DNA from: Persicaria tinctoria
Taxonomy: Eukaryota > Streptophyta > Magnoliopsida > Caryophyllales > Polygonaceae
Reading direction: 5' to 3'
Assembly: GCA_037127255.1 (NCBI GenBank)
Contig: JBANSL010000009.1
Span: 15,489,975-15,553,974, forward strand
Length of the DNA stretch: 64,000 nt
Shown here one piece after another: positions 1-10,988 of this stretch. The position numbers and the translations under genes are program-made. The notes under the pieces were generated by a model, which made no database searches, was not told the origin of the DNA, and saw only the letters and a program-made list of their open reading frames with translations. Position 1 is the stretch's first letter; the number at the start of each line of letters is the position of its first letter.

Positions 1-2000
1 CATGATCTCTTGACGTGTTGCTACTCTAAGTTGCTAAGCATGATTCGAATTCCCTTGCCTGTAAAATGTGAACTAAATATGCTAAGAAGCCTGAATTGTA
101 TCTGATAATATTGTAATGCAACATGCTAGCTTGACTTGAGTATGTTCATATATGATTCTTGCAATGATTATTGAGGATGACGATAAACTGAGACTTGTTG
201 AACCCATGATGTTATGTTTACAAATGCTAGTTGATATAATGTAGACCTTATGTTTGATGTTTTTTATTATTGCTTCTTCCTTAAACCTGTGGGTAAGGTC
301 ATTTGGTAGCGTGGTTGGAGGGTGGTGAAAGAATTTTGGACGGTTGGGATGATCGATGGTATTACGAGGTAAGACGCGAGAGAGGGATCCATGTGGTTAG
401 CAGGGTATGATGCTTGTGATGTCTTGAGTAGTATATGAAGTGTGGGGAATAACTTTTGAGAGTATTGAGGATATAGTATGAGAGGTTCTCGGGTGTGAAG
501 TTATAGATAAGAGTTGGGTTATTAGAGGTGGATGGTGTGTGGGAGTGCTTGATGGAAGGAAGGGCGAGATCTGAACATTGAGATGAATTAGGATTTCTTT
601 GGAGAATTTTTTTCTGAGTTGACGTTGGCGCGTCTAGAAGAGGATTAGTCTTGGCTTGAGAGTGGAGATGGGTGAGTAGGGATTGCATTTTACTTTGACT
701 GGTATGATGTGATAATTTTCGTGATTATGTGATTTATTTATATTTGCTAGCATGATGCTTTGTAGCAACCATGATGAACCTGATATACAATGATACTACA
801 TGCTGATCTGCAATATTGAATTCTAAATTGACAGTGACTAGTATTATCGTGATATATTGATGCATTGATATCGTGTTATGCGTTTTAGAAGCATGTTACG
901 ATGTGTTATATGAATCATGAGATAATGACACGTTCCTATGTGAAAACATGATATTATATTATGGGGTGATAAAGCATGATGTTATGTTATATGATTGTTA
1001 AGCATGACTGTGGGTATGTTATATGATGGATACGACTTTGAGGATGAACATGACTTGTATATATGAGGTATTGATGCATGATTTCTAAATGATTGCCTTT
1101 TGGCATTGTGATGAGCCAAGATGATGTTTTGTGAATGTGCTGACATTCGATGACTGATATATTGTTTGACTTCCCTTTACGCGGAATAGAATTCGGATAG
1201 GTTGATAAGATGATTAGGTGAGTTATGTGTTCATTAAGAGAAAAACCCATGTTATGACCGGTTCTACTGGTGTTGCGATGAGAGATGCGATCGTGAGATT
1301 TGACTTGTAGTTGCGTATTGACTCCATGACACTTAACCTCTTTGATCTCTTGACATGCGTGCTTGCGTGATAAGTTATGAGAATTCGATTATGCACTTGT
1401 GATGCCTTCTGTATGAGGTATATATACTCTATGACTCGTGATATGATGTGGAGATTTTATTATTGCTTTTGGCGTGATAGTATGATTATGTTATGGGAAA
1501 ACATGTTATGCTGTTGAGATGTCGAATGGGTAAGATTATCATGATTGATGTTGAGATTGCCATATTGAGTTGAGAAAACATGCTTTTGGCTGATGATGTT
1601 ATGAGTTGATGAGTTGATTTACTTATGTGCATACTGAGTTGAGAATGATGAGAAAATGATTTTGGAACCTAGGAAGAGAATATGGGATTAGCCCTTAGAG
1701 GTGGATGATTCCACCTCCGAGCTTCTGAATTTGATTGATTGCTATGCGTGAAACTGATTTGGTTTTGGAGGATTTCGAAGAGATTTTGATTGAAAGGATT
1801 TGACTTGTTTTGGTGTAAGATTGCTTGGGTAAACGTTAGATTTGAAGATTTTGAACGGTTTTGAAAAGGGTTAACTTTGATTTTAAAAGAATAAATGTAC
1901 ATTATCGAGAATTTGAACGATTTTGAGGCTATTTTTTTTCCAATTGCGGAATCCCTTTCGAAACTTTTAAAACCCGGTATTATATTATAACGCCTCACGA

Positions 2001-2220
2001 AGTGGATACAAGCATTTTATAGGGGCGCGTATAGAATGCTTGCTAAGACCCAGTAGAGACGCTATGATTGCTTTTCGAGTTATAATGTGACCGAAAGGTC
2101 GGGGTAAGGGTGTGATAGGGGCCCATATCACATACTTGCTACGACCAATTGGGAATGTTATGATCACGTCAAGGGTGCTACGAGGATCTCATACGGGCCC
2201 TATGAGATGCTTACAGAATC
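2001..2220 (+). other. Three-hairpin RNA-structure module (array copy 1)
   Basis: Three direct-repeat-like modules each form a hairpin with a G/C loop. Hairpin 1 (2011-2040) has loop GGGGCGCG. Hairpin 2 (2111-2132) has 7-bp arms TGTGATA/TATCACA and loop GGGGCCCA. Hairpin 3 (2186-2208) has 8-bp arms ATCTCATA/TATGAGAT and loop CGGGCCC. Hairpins 1 and 2 are followed by a similar CTTGCTAMGACC sequence. Between hairpins 1 and 2 lies GACC-GAAA-GGTC (2089-2100), a 4-bp stem with a GNRA tetraloop. The corresponding hairpins can be drawn in both reverse-strand LARD copies. The function is unknown. Confidence 0.7.
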
Positions 2221-2281
2221 AATGACATGATCTTTGGACTCACCAATTTAAAACTTCATCCCCATGTTTTAGAGTGATTTT

Positions 2282-2318
2282 AGTCTCGGGGACGAGACTT
2301 GTTTTTAGAGGTGGATGA
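2282..2318 (+). promoter_or_regulatory. Stem-loop plus polypurine tract before LTR (copy 1)
   Basis: AGTCTCG-GGGA-CGAGACT is a perfect 7-bp hairpin at 2282-2299. Six bases later comes TTAGAGGTGGATGA, the purine tract abutting the LTR start at 2319. The same hairpin and tract occur at 10952-10988 and, reversed, next to the LTRs at 26507 and 62255. This is the expected plus-strand priming site; the adjoining hairpin is an added conserved element. Confidence 0.8.
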
Positions 2319-5300
2319 TGTAAAGGCCGGGAAATTTTAGAGTATTAAATTATTAAAATAGTAATTTATAATCATCCGACTTCTAAGATTTGGGAAGTTT
2401 GGAAAAACTCGTCCTTGAGCATCAGTTCTGATTTAAAAACCCTTCCGGCATCGTTTTAGGAATTGGATTTTGACGGAATTTGATTCCGCCTTCGAGCTCC
2501 GAATTGTGATAATTTATTTTATTTCAGATAATGATTTAAAATTCGATTTAAATTCCTAGTGTCGGGTTTCATTTTAGTGGTCGGGATTGAGATAGAGCGT
2601 CGGGATTCCAAATTGGCGGTGGGAACCATTCTCAATTTGTATTCTCTTTTTCTTTTTCTCCCTCTCTCTCGTTCTTCAGAAGCGGTTGGTGGAGACTACC
2701 TTGTCTTGCAATTGTACAGCTAACAATTGGTCCCCCCCTTCCATTGTCCTTGCCATTATCCTTTGCCCCTCTTTTCTACACAAGGCACACTATGGAAATG
2801 GAATATTCTGATTTAAGGAGGAATCAAATCATCTCCTCCAACCTTGTTTGGATTTCTCAGAACACCTCTTTCCCCTTTTCATTCCTTGGTCCTCACCTCT
2901 TGAAACACCACCATTCCATCTTCTTCCCTTCCCTCCATTGGAGCCGAGGCAGCCCAGCTCCGTTTAAGAAGCTCCAGGCCACAAGCGGCTCCTCATCCTT
3001 TCTCCTTCGCGTCCGAGCAGCTGCAGCCTAGCCAGGAGAACCCGGAGTCGCCACCAACTCGTTCCCCTCTGTTTCCGCTGGTGAATCTCGGGATCTCGGA
3101 GCTCCGTTCACCCTCGACGAGCTCGATCGACACCGGAAACCGCCCAGGAGCGCCCCAACGCCGCATCGCCACTCCGCTTCCTCTTCCTTTCCCCTGGTTT
3201 CTCCATTCCGATTTGGTAAGCCTCCCTCCCTTCTCTCGCACTCAAATCCCCATAAAAGTCCCACCTTTTGACTCTGAAATCCCTCCTAGGCCCAGCACGA
3301 ACAGCTCGAGCCTCCGGCGAGCCCGATTCAACCCCGACGAACCTATTCCCGGCGAAGCTCTCCGACCTCGGTAACCTCCCTATTTCTCTCTCTCCCTCAC
3401 CCGCGTTTGAGACTGCTTGCTTGGGTTGTGGTCGGAATCGGGTTTTGGTCTGATTGGGGTTGGTTTGGGGTTGAAACCGCCGGAGACCTGGGTTCGTGTT
3501 CCCCTCTTCATCTTTTTTTCTTCCGTCCAGTGTGAGCGAGATCTGTCCGAATTGTGAGGAAGAAGATGGGTTTGTTTTATTTTTGGTCCGGTTCAGCTTT
3601 AATATTTAATATTTAATACTCCGGTTCGGTTCATTAAAGGGATGGGTTGAGAGTGGGCCGAGTCTTGGGCTTCAGCTTGGGTTTCGGGTTTGGGCCTGTT
3701 CTTCCGGGTTGGGTTTCGGTTGTGGGCTGGTGGTTTGGGTTGTTGTTGTTATTTGTTATGTTTAAATGAGTGGTCACTTATATTATGTTGTTATATACGT
3801 TATGATTTTATTTAATTAGTGTTAGTTTATTATCATTATTATATTATTCCGCTTTGAGAAAAATATATTTTCTGAAATTATGAATATCCGTCTTAAAGGA
3901 TTTTAAAATAATATTATTAAGATATGTATTTTGCGATCTTTAAATATGTACTTTTGGGGGCTCTAAAATGACTTATTGGCTCGGATTATAATTATGATTT
4001 GTATAGAGGATTTAATTTTAATATTTTATTTAGTAAGAATTGTTTGTTAAACTATTTAAAAAGAGATCTTAAGTTCGGAAAAAATCTTTTAAGGATTTGT
4101 TGTTGGAAAACCAAAATGCCGGAATATTCTGATAAAACAATATTTTGGGTTGACTTAGGAATTTAATACTTTCTCTTGATTTGGACAAGTATGTTTTTGA
4201 GGTATTGGTTTTAAGGTTTAAATGTTTAATGTCAGGATTTAGTTAAGTATGACTTTAAAGGAGCTGTTGATTTTCTAAGTCGATTTAACTTGAGATTTAA
4301 GAGTTGGAAAGTTTTGGGAAGGAAATTGGAAGAATGATTTTGGTTGATGTTGATCATATCAAAAAGGTTTTTGAAAAATGGTTTTACTATCGGTTGGTTT
4401 TGAGTATGTTGAGAACTTGGGATTCATATGTATGAATATTAGTCCGGTAGCTTATGGAAATGGCTTGATGATAGGTGTGTATTGCTTATGGATTACCTTG
4501 GACTTGCATTTGGGCCCTTGCTTGTGTTATCTTGTTGTTCTGCATTTTCAGGTAAGTTCCCTAAGGGGCTTACTCAGGTTGGACATTCATGCCTGTTGTT
4601 GCATTTTATGTTAGGTGTTGCATATGCATAAAAGCATGCCATGTAGTATCATGTTTATGTTGCACTAATTGATTGAGCATCTGTTTACTTTATGCGTTTG
4701 AAACAGAACGGCCGTTATCTGTGATAGTCCTAGAGTCTTTGCTAGGGTCATAGGGTAGCCCAGCCTCATCGGGTACCCTGAGTCAATCGAGTCATGAACT
4801 TCCTTATATTATGATATGCCTGCGGGCTTTATTATGGAGCGGGTTAGGCATGCATACCCCCCCGATTATGATGGAATGCATTCACGAGCTGGCCAGTCTC
4901 CACCTATCGGAAGGGGTGGAGGTAGGAGAGGGATATGCCACTTGGCATTGTCTTGGGCCCTATACAGTATTTCTGCACATTATTATGAACTAGGAGCATG
5001 CTAGTGTGTTTGAATTTCGTACTGCATTAGAGCATATTTATTAGGTATAGCACATACTATGTGGCCTCAGCGAGGACTATCGGTCCCGCATGAGTGGCTC
5101 GATCTGTCTCCTTTCCCCGTTCTTTTTTTTTAAGGTATTTTGTGCAGATATTGTTTGCTCCTTGCTTCTGTGATGGGAAACCTTTTGGCGAATCGAAGAA
5201 CCTAGCTAATATTCTAACTTGGTAAAATGGTAATCACTCGCTTATGATTTGGTTTTGACCCGGCTTTGTCGTGGCATTTGTATCTTAACCTTGCTTCCGC

Positions 5301-5509
5301 TTTACTTTCATGAATTGAATTTCGCGACATAGTCTTAAGATAGGTTAAGGGTACCCAACGACCCTTCGTGACTTTTAGGGTTTGAAATCCCTCTTTCCAC
5401 TAACCTTAAAATGAGTTTGAAACCTCGACCCGTACCTGGATTGCAAGATCCGAACAGGGTTTTCATCCCTAGAAACGTAACCCGGAAATCATAATTCTGG
5501 GCCGTTACA
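2319..5509 (+). repeat. LTR of LARD-like array, complete, 3191 bp
   Basis: It starts TGTAAAGGCC right after a purine tract and ends GGGCCGTTACA right before the primer-binding site, so both boundaries are fixed by function. It has a pyrimidine-rich stretch and a GC-rich island (about 2640-3560) with splice-donor-like GTAAG at 3216, then AT-rich sequence. The 3' third (about 4690-5509) matches the reverse-strand LARD copies and is the conserved core of the family. The overlapping reading frames in the GC island have no recognisable domain and are not called as genes. Confidence 0.85.
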
Positions 5510-5513
5510 AAGA

Positions 5514-5525
5514 TGGTATCAGAGC
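5514..5525 (+). promoter_or_regulatory. Primer-binding site, initiator tRNA-Met
   Basis: TGGTATCAGAGC lies four bases after the LTR end and is the exact complement of the 3' end of plant initiator tRNA-Met. It marks where minus-strand DNA synthesis starts and fixes the 5' LTR boundary at 5509. Confidence 0.9.
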
Positions 5526-8391
5526 TGAGGTTGTGCAATTCGGGTACGCAAGGGTCGAGTGTATGATTTGGAAAACCGCCCATGGATTTCAAAGGATTTG
5601 AAGATGTTTTGAAGGGGCAAAATGAACTTAAGACGTCTAACCCCAAATTGGCCTATGTAATGAACTCGACTTTTAATAAATGAGAAAAACCGACCAAACA
5701 GGGACACGAGTGGGTAGAAAAGGCGCTAGACCACTCCTATTGGGTGTAGTTGGAAACGGTAGGCAAAATATTAGCTTGTTGTTTACAGATGGGTCTGGAA
5801 GTTTCCAAGGAGATCATTGTGAGTGACATTGACTGATTATATGCTGAGTGCTTGATATGCTAAAGTATGACTAGTTTGCCTAACAATTAAATGTGTCTTG
5901 ATTGATACTGTGCGAATGGGATAGTGGGAGTACCCTTGTTTCTGTGTGGTCATACCTAGCTTGTGTGGACCAGCTCCTTCCGGTATGTTTGTTAACCCTT
6001 TGACTCTGCTATCGAGTCTTCATCCCGGATGTCAGTGTCTTCCACGGGAAATTGGGTTGGTAAACACATTGTGTCGAGAATCATGGTTGGATGTTAAGTT
6101 TGTCTGAGTGGGTGTTGGAAATTCTTGATGTCACATTGAGTTAGAAGTAAGGTGTTTGTGAGGCTGTCTTTTCCTCATTCTTATGACGATCAACCAATGT
6201 CTTCTTGCCACAAAGAGTTGTACTAGAGTCCCACGGGAAAGAGGGGTGATGAGTCGATTGGGAAAAGTCAGTGGTTGCCCTTAGGGATCCCTGTTCGGTT
6301 GTAATGGTGACTCTCTCTGAACTATATGACATGATCTTATAGCCTCCTGCATATACCTTGCGAATGACTATTAGTACAGACTGCTCATGCTATTACATAT
6401 GTGATTGCTTAGATTGCTTCAGTCTTGTGTTATGTCTTGGCTTCTACCATGATTATATGTTGTCATAGCATGTTTACTTGGCCTATTGATCGTAGGATTG
6501 AATGGATGTGTGAGCTTCATGAAATGAATCTGCATGATTTTACTCTACTAGGTTCATGATAGTGTGATCGTTAAATTTTGATACCCTGATGAAGCAAGTT
6601 CCTTATTTGATACGTGCTACAACTTGATGTCACCATGCCTTATATGATACGCAATTCTAGTACATGTATTGTGATGATCCTTAATGTAAATTCGTGATTG
6701 TATAACATTTCGTATCCATGCTAGTCACATTGTTTAGGTCGCGTGTTGCATCTCGCTTTCTGTCATGATTTTGTTTGGTTTCGCGTGTCTAATTGACCTG
6801 TTGTAATGATCGTACTACTGATTGGTTAGAAACATGAAGGGCATGATATGGGACTATATGAATATTGCTTTCCGTGAATTGGGTCCATGATAGTGTGGTA
6901 AGCTCCTCTTGTACGAATGCCCCGTAAGATGATCTCCTCGGCATTTTAGTTAGTGTTGCCCTTGGCCTTGCTTGATTAAAGTAGTAGTTCCATCTGTGAC
7001 CATGATATCGAAGTAATATCTTGATATATGCGTGTCTCATTTAGTATTATTAAATTGGGACACATGCCCCCGTATTCTGCTTATATTGTCGTGTTACGTA
7101 GGCTTATATTATGCACTGCTACATTCCTCCCATGCTTTTGTATCGCTTGACTATGTTAATGTGGTCTCTTGTGTATCGTTGTGTTAGTCAATCAGGCGCA
7201 TGTATGTATCAAATGTTGTATTGCGTCATTAGCACCATGTAGGACTCTTGGTTGCGAGTTGTGCGGATTTGTACCTTGGCTACATTATTGTTGATTCCCT
7301 CTCGAGATATGTCCTTGATAGTGTGACTGTTCCCTTCTGCTATTCTCTTAAAATGTTGTATTCGCCCTTATTAGCCCTAGCATGTTTACATGATCATCGC
7401 TCTATAGCGTTCCCTATTACTTTATGATGCCCTCTCGTGCTTACATGAATATATGACTTAACACTTCGCATGATCACACACCACGCTATATCATGTTTTC
7501 GCATATACATGGCATCAGAATGTTAGGGTGGGTCTAGTCGAAGTGCCTTGATGAATTCGTGTTCGATATGTGCTAGTAGTATCCTATAAGGTTTATGAAT
7601 TCCGATATGACTCCCTAGATGGTAACTTTTCGTACTTACTGCGTTGTGTAAACATGCTTCGTGAACCTTATGTTGAGTTCTCTTAGGCCACTCTTAACTA
7701 TGTCATGCCTCATCGTGCATCGCTAGTATCCTGTAGGACCTATGCTTTCTGAATGTGACCCTTCGTCCGATTGCATGCCATTCTTGACTTATTATATGAT
7801 CGTGGTTGCCATATGTGATAGATACTATGCTACTCTTATGTGTTCTCGTATAACATTAGGTCGGAATGTTAAGATAACCTCATCATGATGCATTGACCTT
7901 GATTGTTGATATATATACTCCGCTAGTGCATTGCTCATATATGTGATATTTGCTCTGTTTGGTAAATCCCGCATACCTCGCTAAGACTACTAGGCGTTAT
8001 GGTTTTCATGAATCGATAGACTGTAAGCTTGTCTCGCATGCACCTCAAGGTAGAACTTAAATGTGTCTTTTGAATGTACGTGTATGTCGATGATCTTCGA
8101 GATAGGTACATGTTAGTGTGGGTTGATATTGTTGATTGATATGCCCCATGATGAAACTGTGCCCGCCTGTCACAATTGCAACTTAATAGACCTCCATAAG
8201 GGCGTCGTTACTATTCCCGAGTCAGAGTCTTCTCTCTAGTATTGTCGTCTGTAGTTGTGGTCCGTGTTTCTTCCCCGAAGGGAATTTGGGTTGTCTTTTC
8301 TTGTCACTCCCCTATCTCTGCTAACTTAGACTCCTCTGCGATATTTGGTGAGTGACTGCTTGAAAGAGAAAGTAAGTTGTATAACGAAAAA

Positions 8392-8440
8392 GCAGTGTGG
8401 CGGAAGCGTGGGCCCATAACCCACAAGCCTCATGATCGAC
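8392..8440 (+). pseudogene. Initiator tRNA-Met-like segment inside LARD internal domain
   Basis: The segment contains CGGAAGCGTG followed by GGGCCCATAACCCACA, then a degenerate CATGATCGAC. These match, in order, the D-arm to anticodon arm, the anticodon loop with CAT, and the T-arm start of plant initiator tRNA-Met. About three bases are missing before the anticodon stem. The match fades toward the acceptor end. The reverse-strand LARD copy has a related segment at the same kind of position (28428-28476). Cytosolic iMet is also the primer of this family. Confidence 0.65.
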
Positions 8441-10670
8441 GGTGTTGGTGGGACAGGTATGTTTTGAGGATTGCGGCTATCGAGTACGATATGACTTGCA
8501 GGCGGGAGTCTCCTCCGTTTGAATTGCTAACTTTTCTGAATATGTTGATAACCATGTTGCAATGCTTTGATGGTGACGTTTATGTGTTGATGTGCTGACT
8601 TGGTAATAATTGTTGTCTGATTGTCTGTTGTTTATGATGATATGATTCGGTGCCTTACAGTTCTAATGTACATGATCTCTTGACGTGTTGCTACTCTAAG
8701 TTGCTAAGCATGATTCGAATTCCCTTGCCTGTAAAATGTGAACTAAATATGCTAAGAAGCCTGAATTGTATCTGATAATATTGTAATGCAACATGCTAGC
8801 TTGACTTGAGTATGTTCATATATGATTCTTGCAATGATTATTGAGGATGACGATAAACTGAGACTTGTTGAACCCATGATGTTATGTTTACAAATGCTAG
8901 TTGATATAATGTAGACCTTATGTTTGATGTTTTTTATTATTGCTTCTTCCTTAAACCTGTGGGTAAGGTCATTTGGTAGCGTGGTTGGAGGGTGGTGAAA
9001 GAATTTTGGACGGTTGGGATGATCGATGGTATTACGAGGTAAGACGCGAGAGAGGGATCCATGTGGTTAGCAGGGTATGATGCTTGTGATGTCTTGAGTA
9101 GTATATGAAGTGTGGGGAATAACTTTTGAGAGTATTGAGGATATAGTATGAGAGGTTCTCGGGTGTGAAGTTATAGATAAGAGTTGGGTTATTAGAGGTG
9201 GATGGTGTGTGGGAGTGCTTGATGGAAGGAAGGGCGAGATCTGAACATTGAGATGAATTAGGATTTCTTTGGAGAATTTTTTTCTGAGTTGACGTTGGCG
9301 CGTCTAGAAGAGGATTAGTCTTGGCTTGAGAGTGGAGATGGGTGAGTAGGGATTGCATTTTACTTTGACTGGTATGATGTGATAATTTTCGTGATTATGT
9401 GATTTATTTATATTTGCTAGCATGATGCTTTGTAGCAACCATGATGAACCTGATATACAATGATACTACATGCTGATCTGCAATATTGAATTCTAAATTG
9501 ACAGTGACTAGTATTATCGTGATATATTGATGCATTGATATCGTGTTATGCGTTTTAGAAGCATGTTACGATGTGTTATATGAATCATGAGATAATGACA
9601 CGTTCCTATGTGAAAACATGATATTATATTATGGGGTGATAAAGCATGATGTTATGTTATATGATTGTTAAGCATGACTGTGGGTATGTTATATGATGGA
9701 TACGACTTTGAGGATGAACATGACTTGTATATATGAGGTATTGATGCATGATTTCTAAATGATTGCCTTTTGGCATTGTGATGAGCCAAGATGATGTTTT
9801 GTGAATGTGCTGACATTCGATGACTGATATATTGTTTGACTTCCCTTTACGCGGAATAGAATTCGGATAGGTTGATAAGATGATTAGGTGAGTTATGTGT
9901 TCATTAAGAGAAAAACCCATGTTATGACCGGTTCTACTGGTGTTGCGATGAGAGATGCGATCGTGAGATTTGACTTGTAGTTGCGTATTGACTCCATGAC
10001 ACTTAACCTCTTTGATCTCTTGACATGCGTGCTTGCGTGATAAGTTATGAGAATTCGATTATGCACTTGTGATGCCTTCTGTATGAGGTATATATACTCT
10101 ATGACTCGTGATATGATGTGGAGATTTTATTATTGCTTTTGGCGTGATAGTATGATTATGTTATGGGAAAACATGTTATGCTGTTGAGATGTCGAATGGG
10201 TAAGATTATCATGATTGATGTTGAGATTGCCATATTGAGTTGAGAAAACATGCTTTTGGCTGATGATGTTATGAGTTGATGAGTTGATTTACTTATGTGC
10301 ATACTGAGTTGAGAATGATGAGAAAATGATTTTGGAACCTAGGAAGAGAATATGGGATTAGCCCTTAGAGGTGGATGATTCCACCTCCGAGCTTCTGAAT
10401 TTGATTGATTGCTATGCGTGAAACTGATTTGGTTTTGGAGGATTTCGAAGAGATTTTGATTGAAAGGATTTGACTTGTTTTGGTGTAAGATTGCTTGGGT
10501 AAACGTTAGATTTGAAGATTTTGAACGGTTTTGAAAAGGGTTAACTTTGATTTTAAAAGAATAAATGTACATTATCGAGAATTTGAACGATTTTGAGGCT
10601 ATTTTTTTTCCAATTGCGGAATCCCTTTCGAAACTTTTAAAACCCGGTATTATATTATAACGCCTCACGA

Positions 10671-10890
10671 AGTGGATACAAGCATTTTATAGGGGCGCGT
10701 ATAGAATGCTTGCTAAGACCCAGTAGAGACGCTATGATTGCTTTTCGAGTTATAATGTGACCGAAAGGTCGGGGTAAGGGTGTGATAGGGGCCCATATCA
10801 CATACTTGCTACGACCAATTGGGAATGTTATGATCACGTCAAGGGTGCTACGAGGATCTCATACGGGCCCTATGAGATGCTTACAGAATC
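10671..10890 (+). other. Three-hairpin RNA-structure module (array copy 2)
   Basis: This is the 8670-bp-offset copy of the module at 2001-2220. Hairpins lie at 10681-10710, 10781-10802 and 10856-10878, with the GAAA-loop hairpin at 10759-10770. I saw no differences from the first copy. Confidence 0.7.
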
Positions 10891-10951
10891 AATGACATGA
10901 TCTTTGGACTCACCAATTTAAAACTTCATCCCCATGTTTTAGAGTGATTTT

Positions 10952-10988
10952 AGTCTCGGGGACGAGACTTGTTTTTAGAGGTGGATGA
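10952..10988 (+). promoter_or_regulatory. Stem-loop plus polypurine tract before LTR (copy 2)
   Basis: Identical to 2282-2318. It defines the start of the second LTR at 10989. Confidence 0.8.

Larger units (their letters stand above)
1..2318 (+). mobile_element. 3' part of a LARD-like internal domain (upstream array unit)
   Basis: This appears identical to 8671-10988 and lies directly before an LTR, so it is the 3' portion of the internal domain of an upstream unit whose start is outside the window. It is AT-rich, full of ATGAT-type words, and has no plausible protein. Its last 650 bases hold the structured modules listed separately: internal PPT-like motif, three loop hairpins, PPT-proximal hairpin. 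Confidence 0.8.
5510..10988 (+). mobile_element. Complete internal domain of LARD-like element, non-coding, 5479 bp
   Basis: It runs from the primer-binding site to the PPT before the next LTR. No open frame exceeds about 110 codons, and none shows gag zinc-knuckle, aspartic protease, reverse transcriptase, RNase H or integrase motifs. The element must therefore depend on proteins supplied in trans. Visible non-coding content: a tRNA-iMet-like segment near 8392-8440, a PPT-like hairpin near 10365, a three-hairpin module at 10671-10890, and a stem-loop plus PPT at 10952-10988. The stretch from about 5530 to 8340 is AT-rich and holds nothing else I recognise. Confidence 0.8.

Noticed and set aside
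1..8670. Search for gag-pol remains of an autonomous element in the LARD internal domain
   Set aside because: No zinc knuckle, protease, YxDD, RNase H or integrase HHCC motifs seen in sense frames of any copy.
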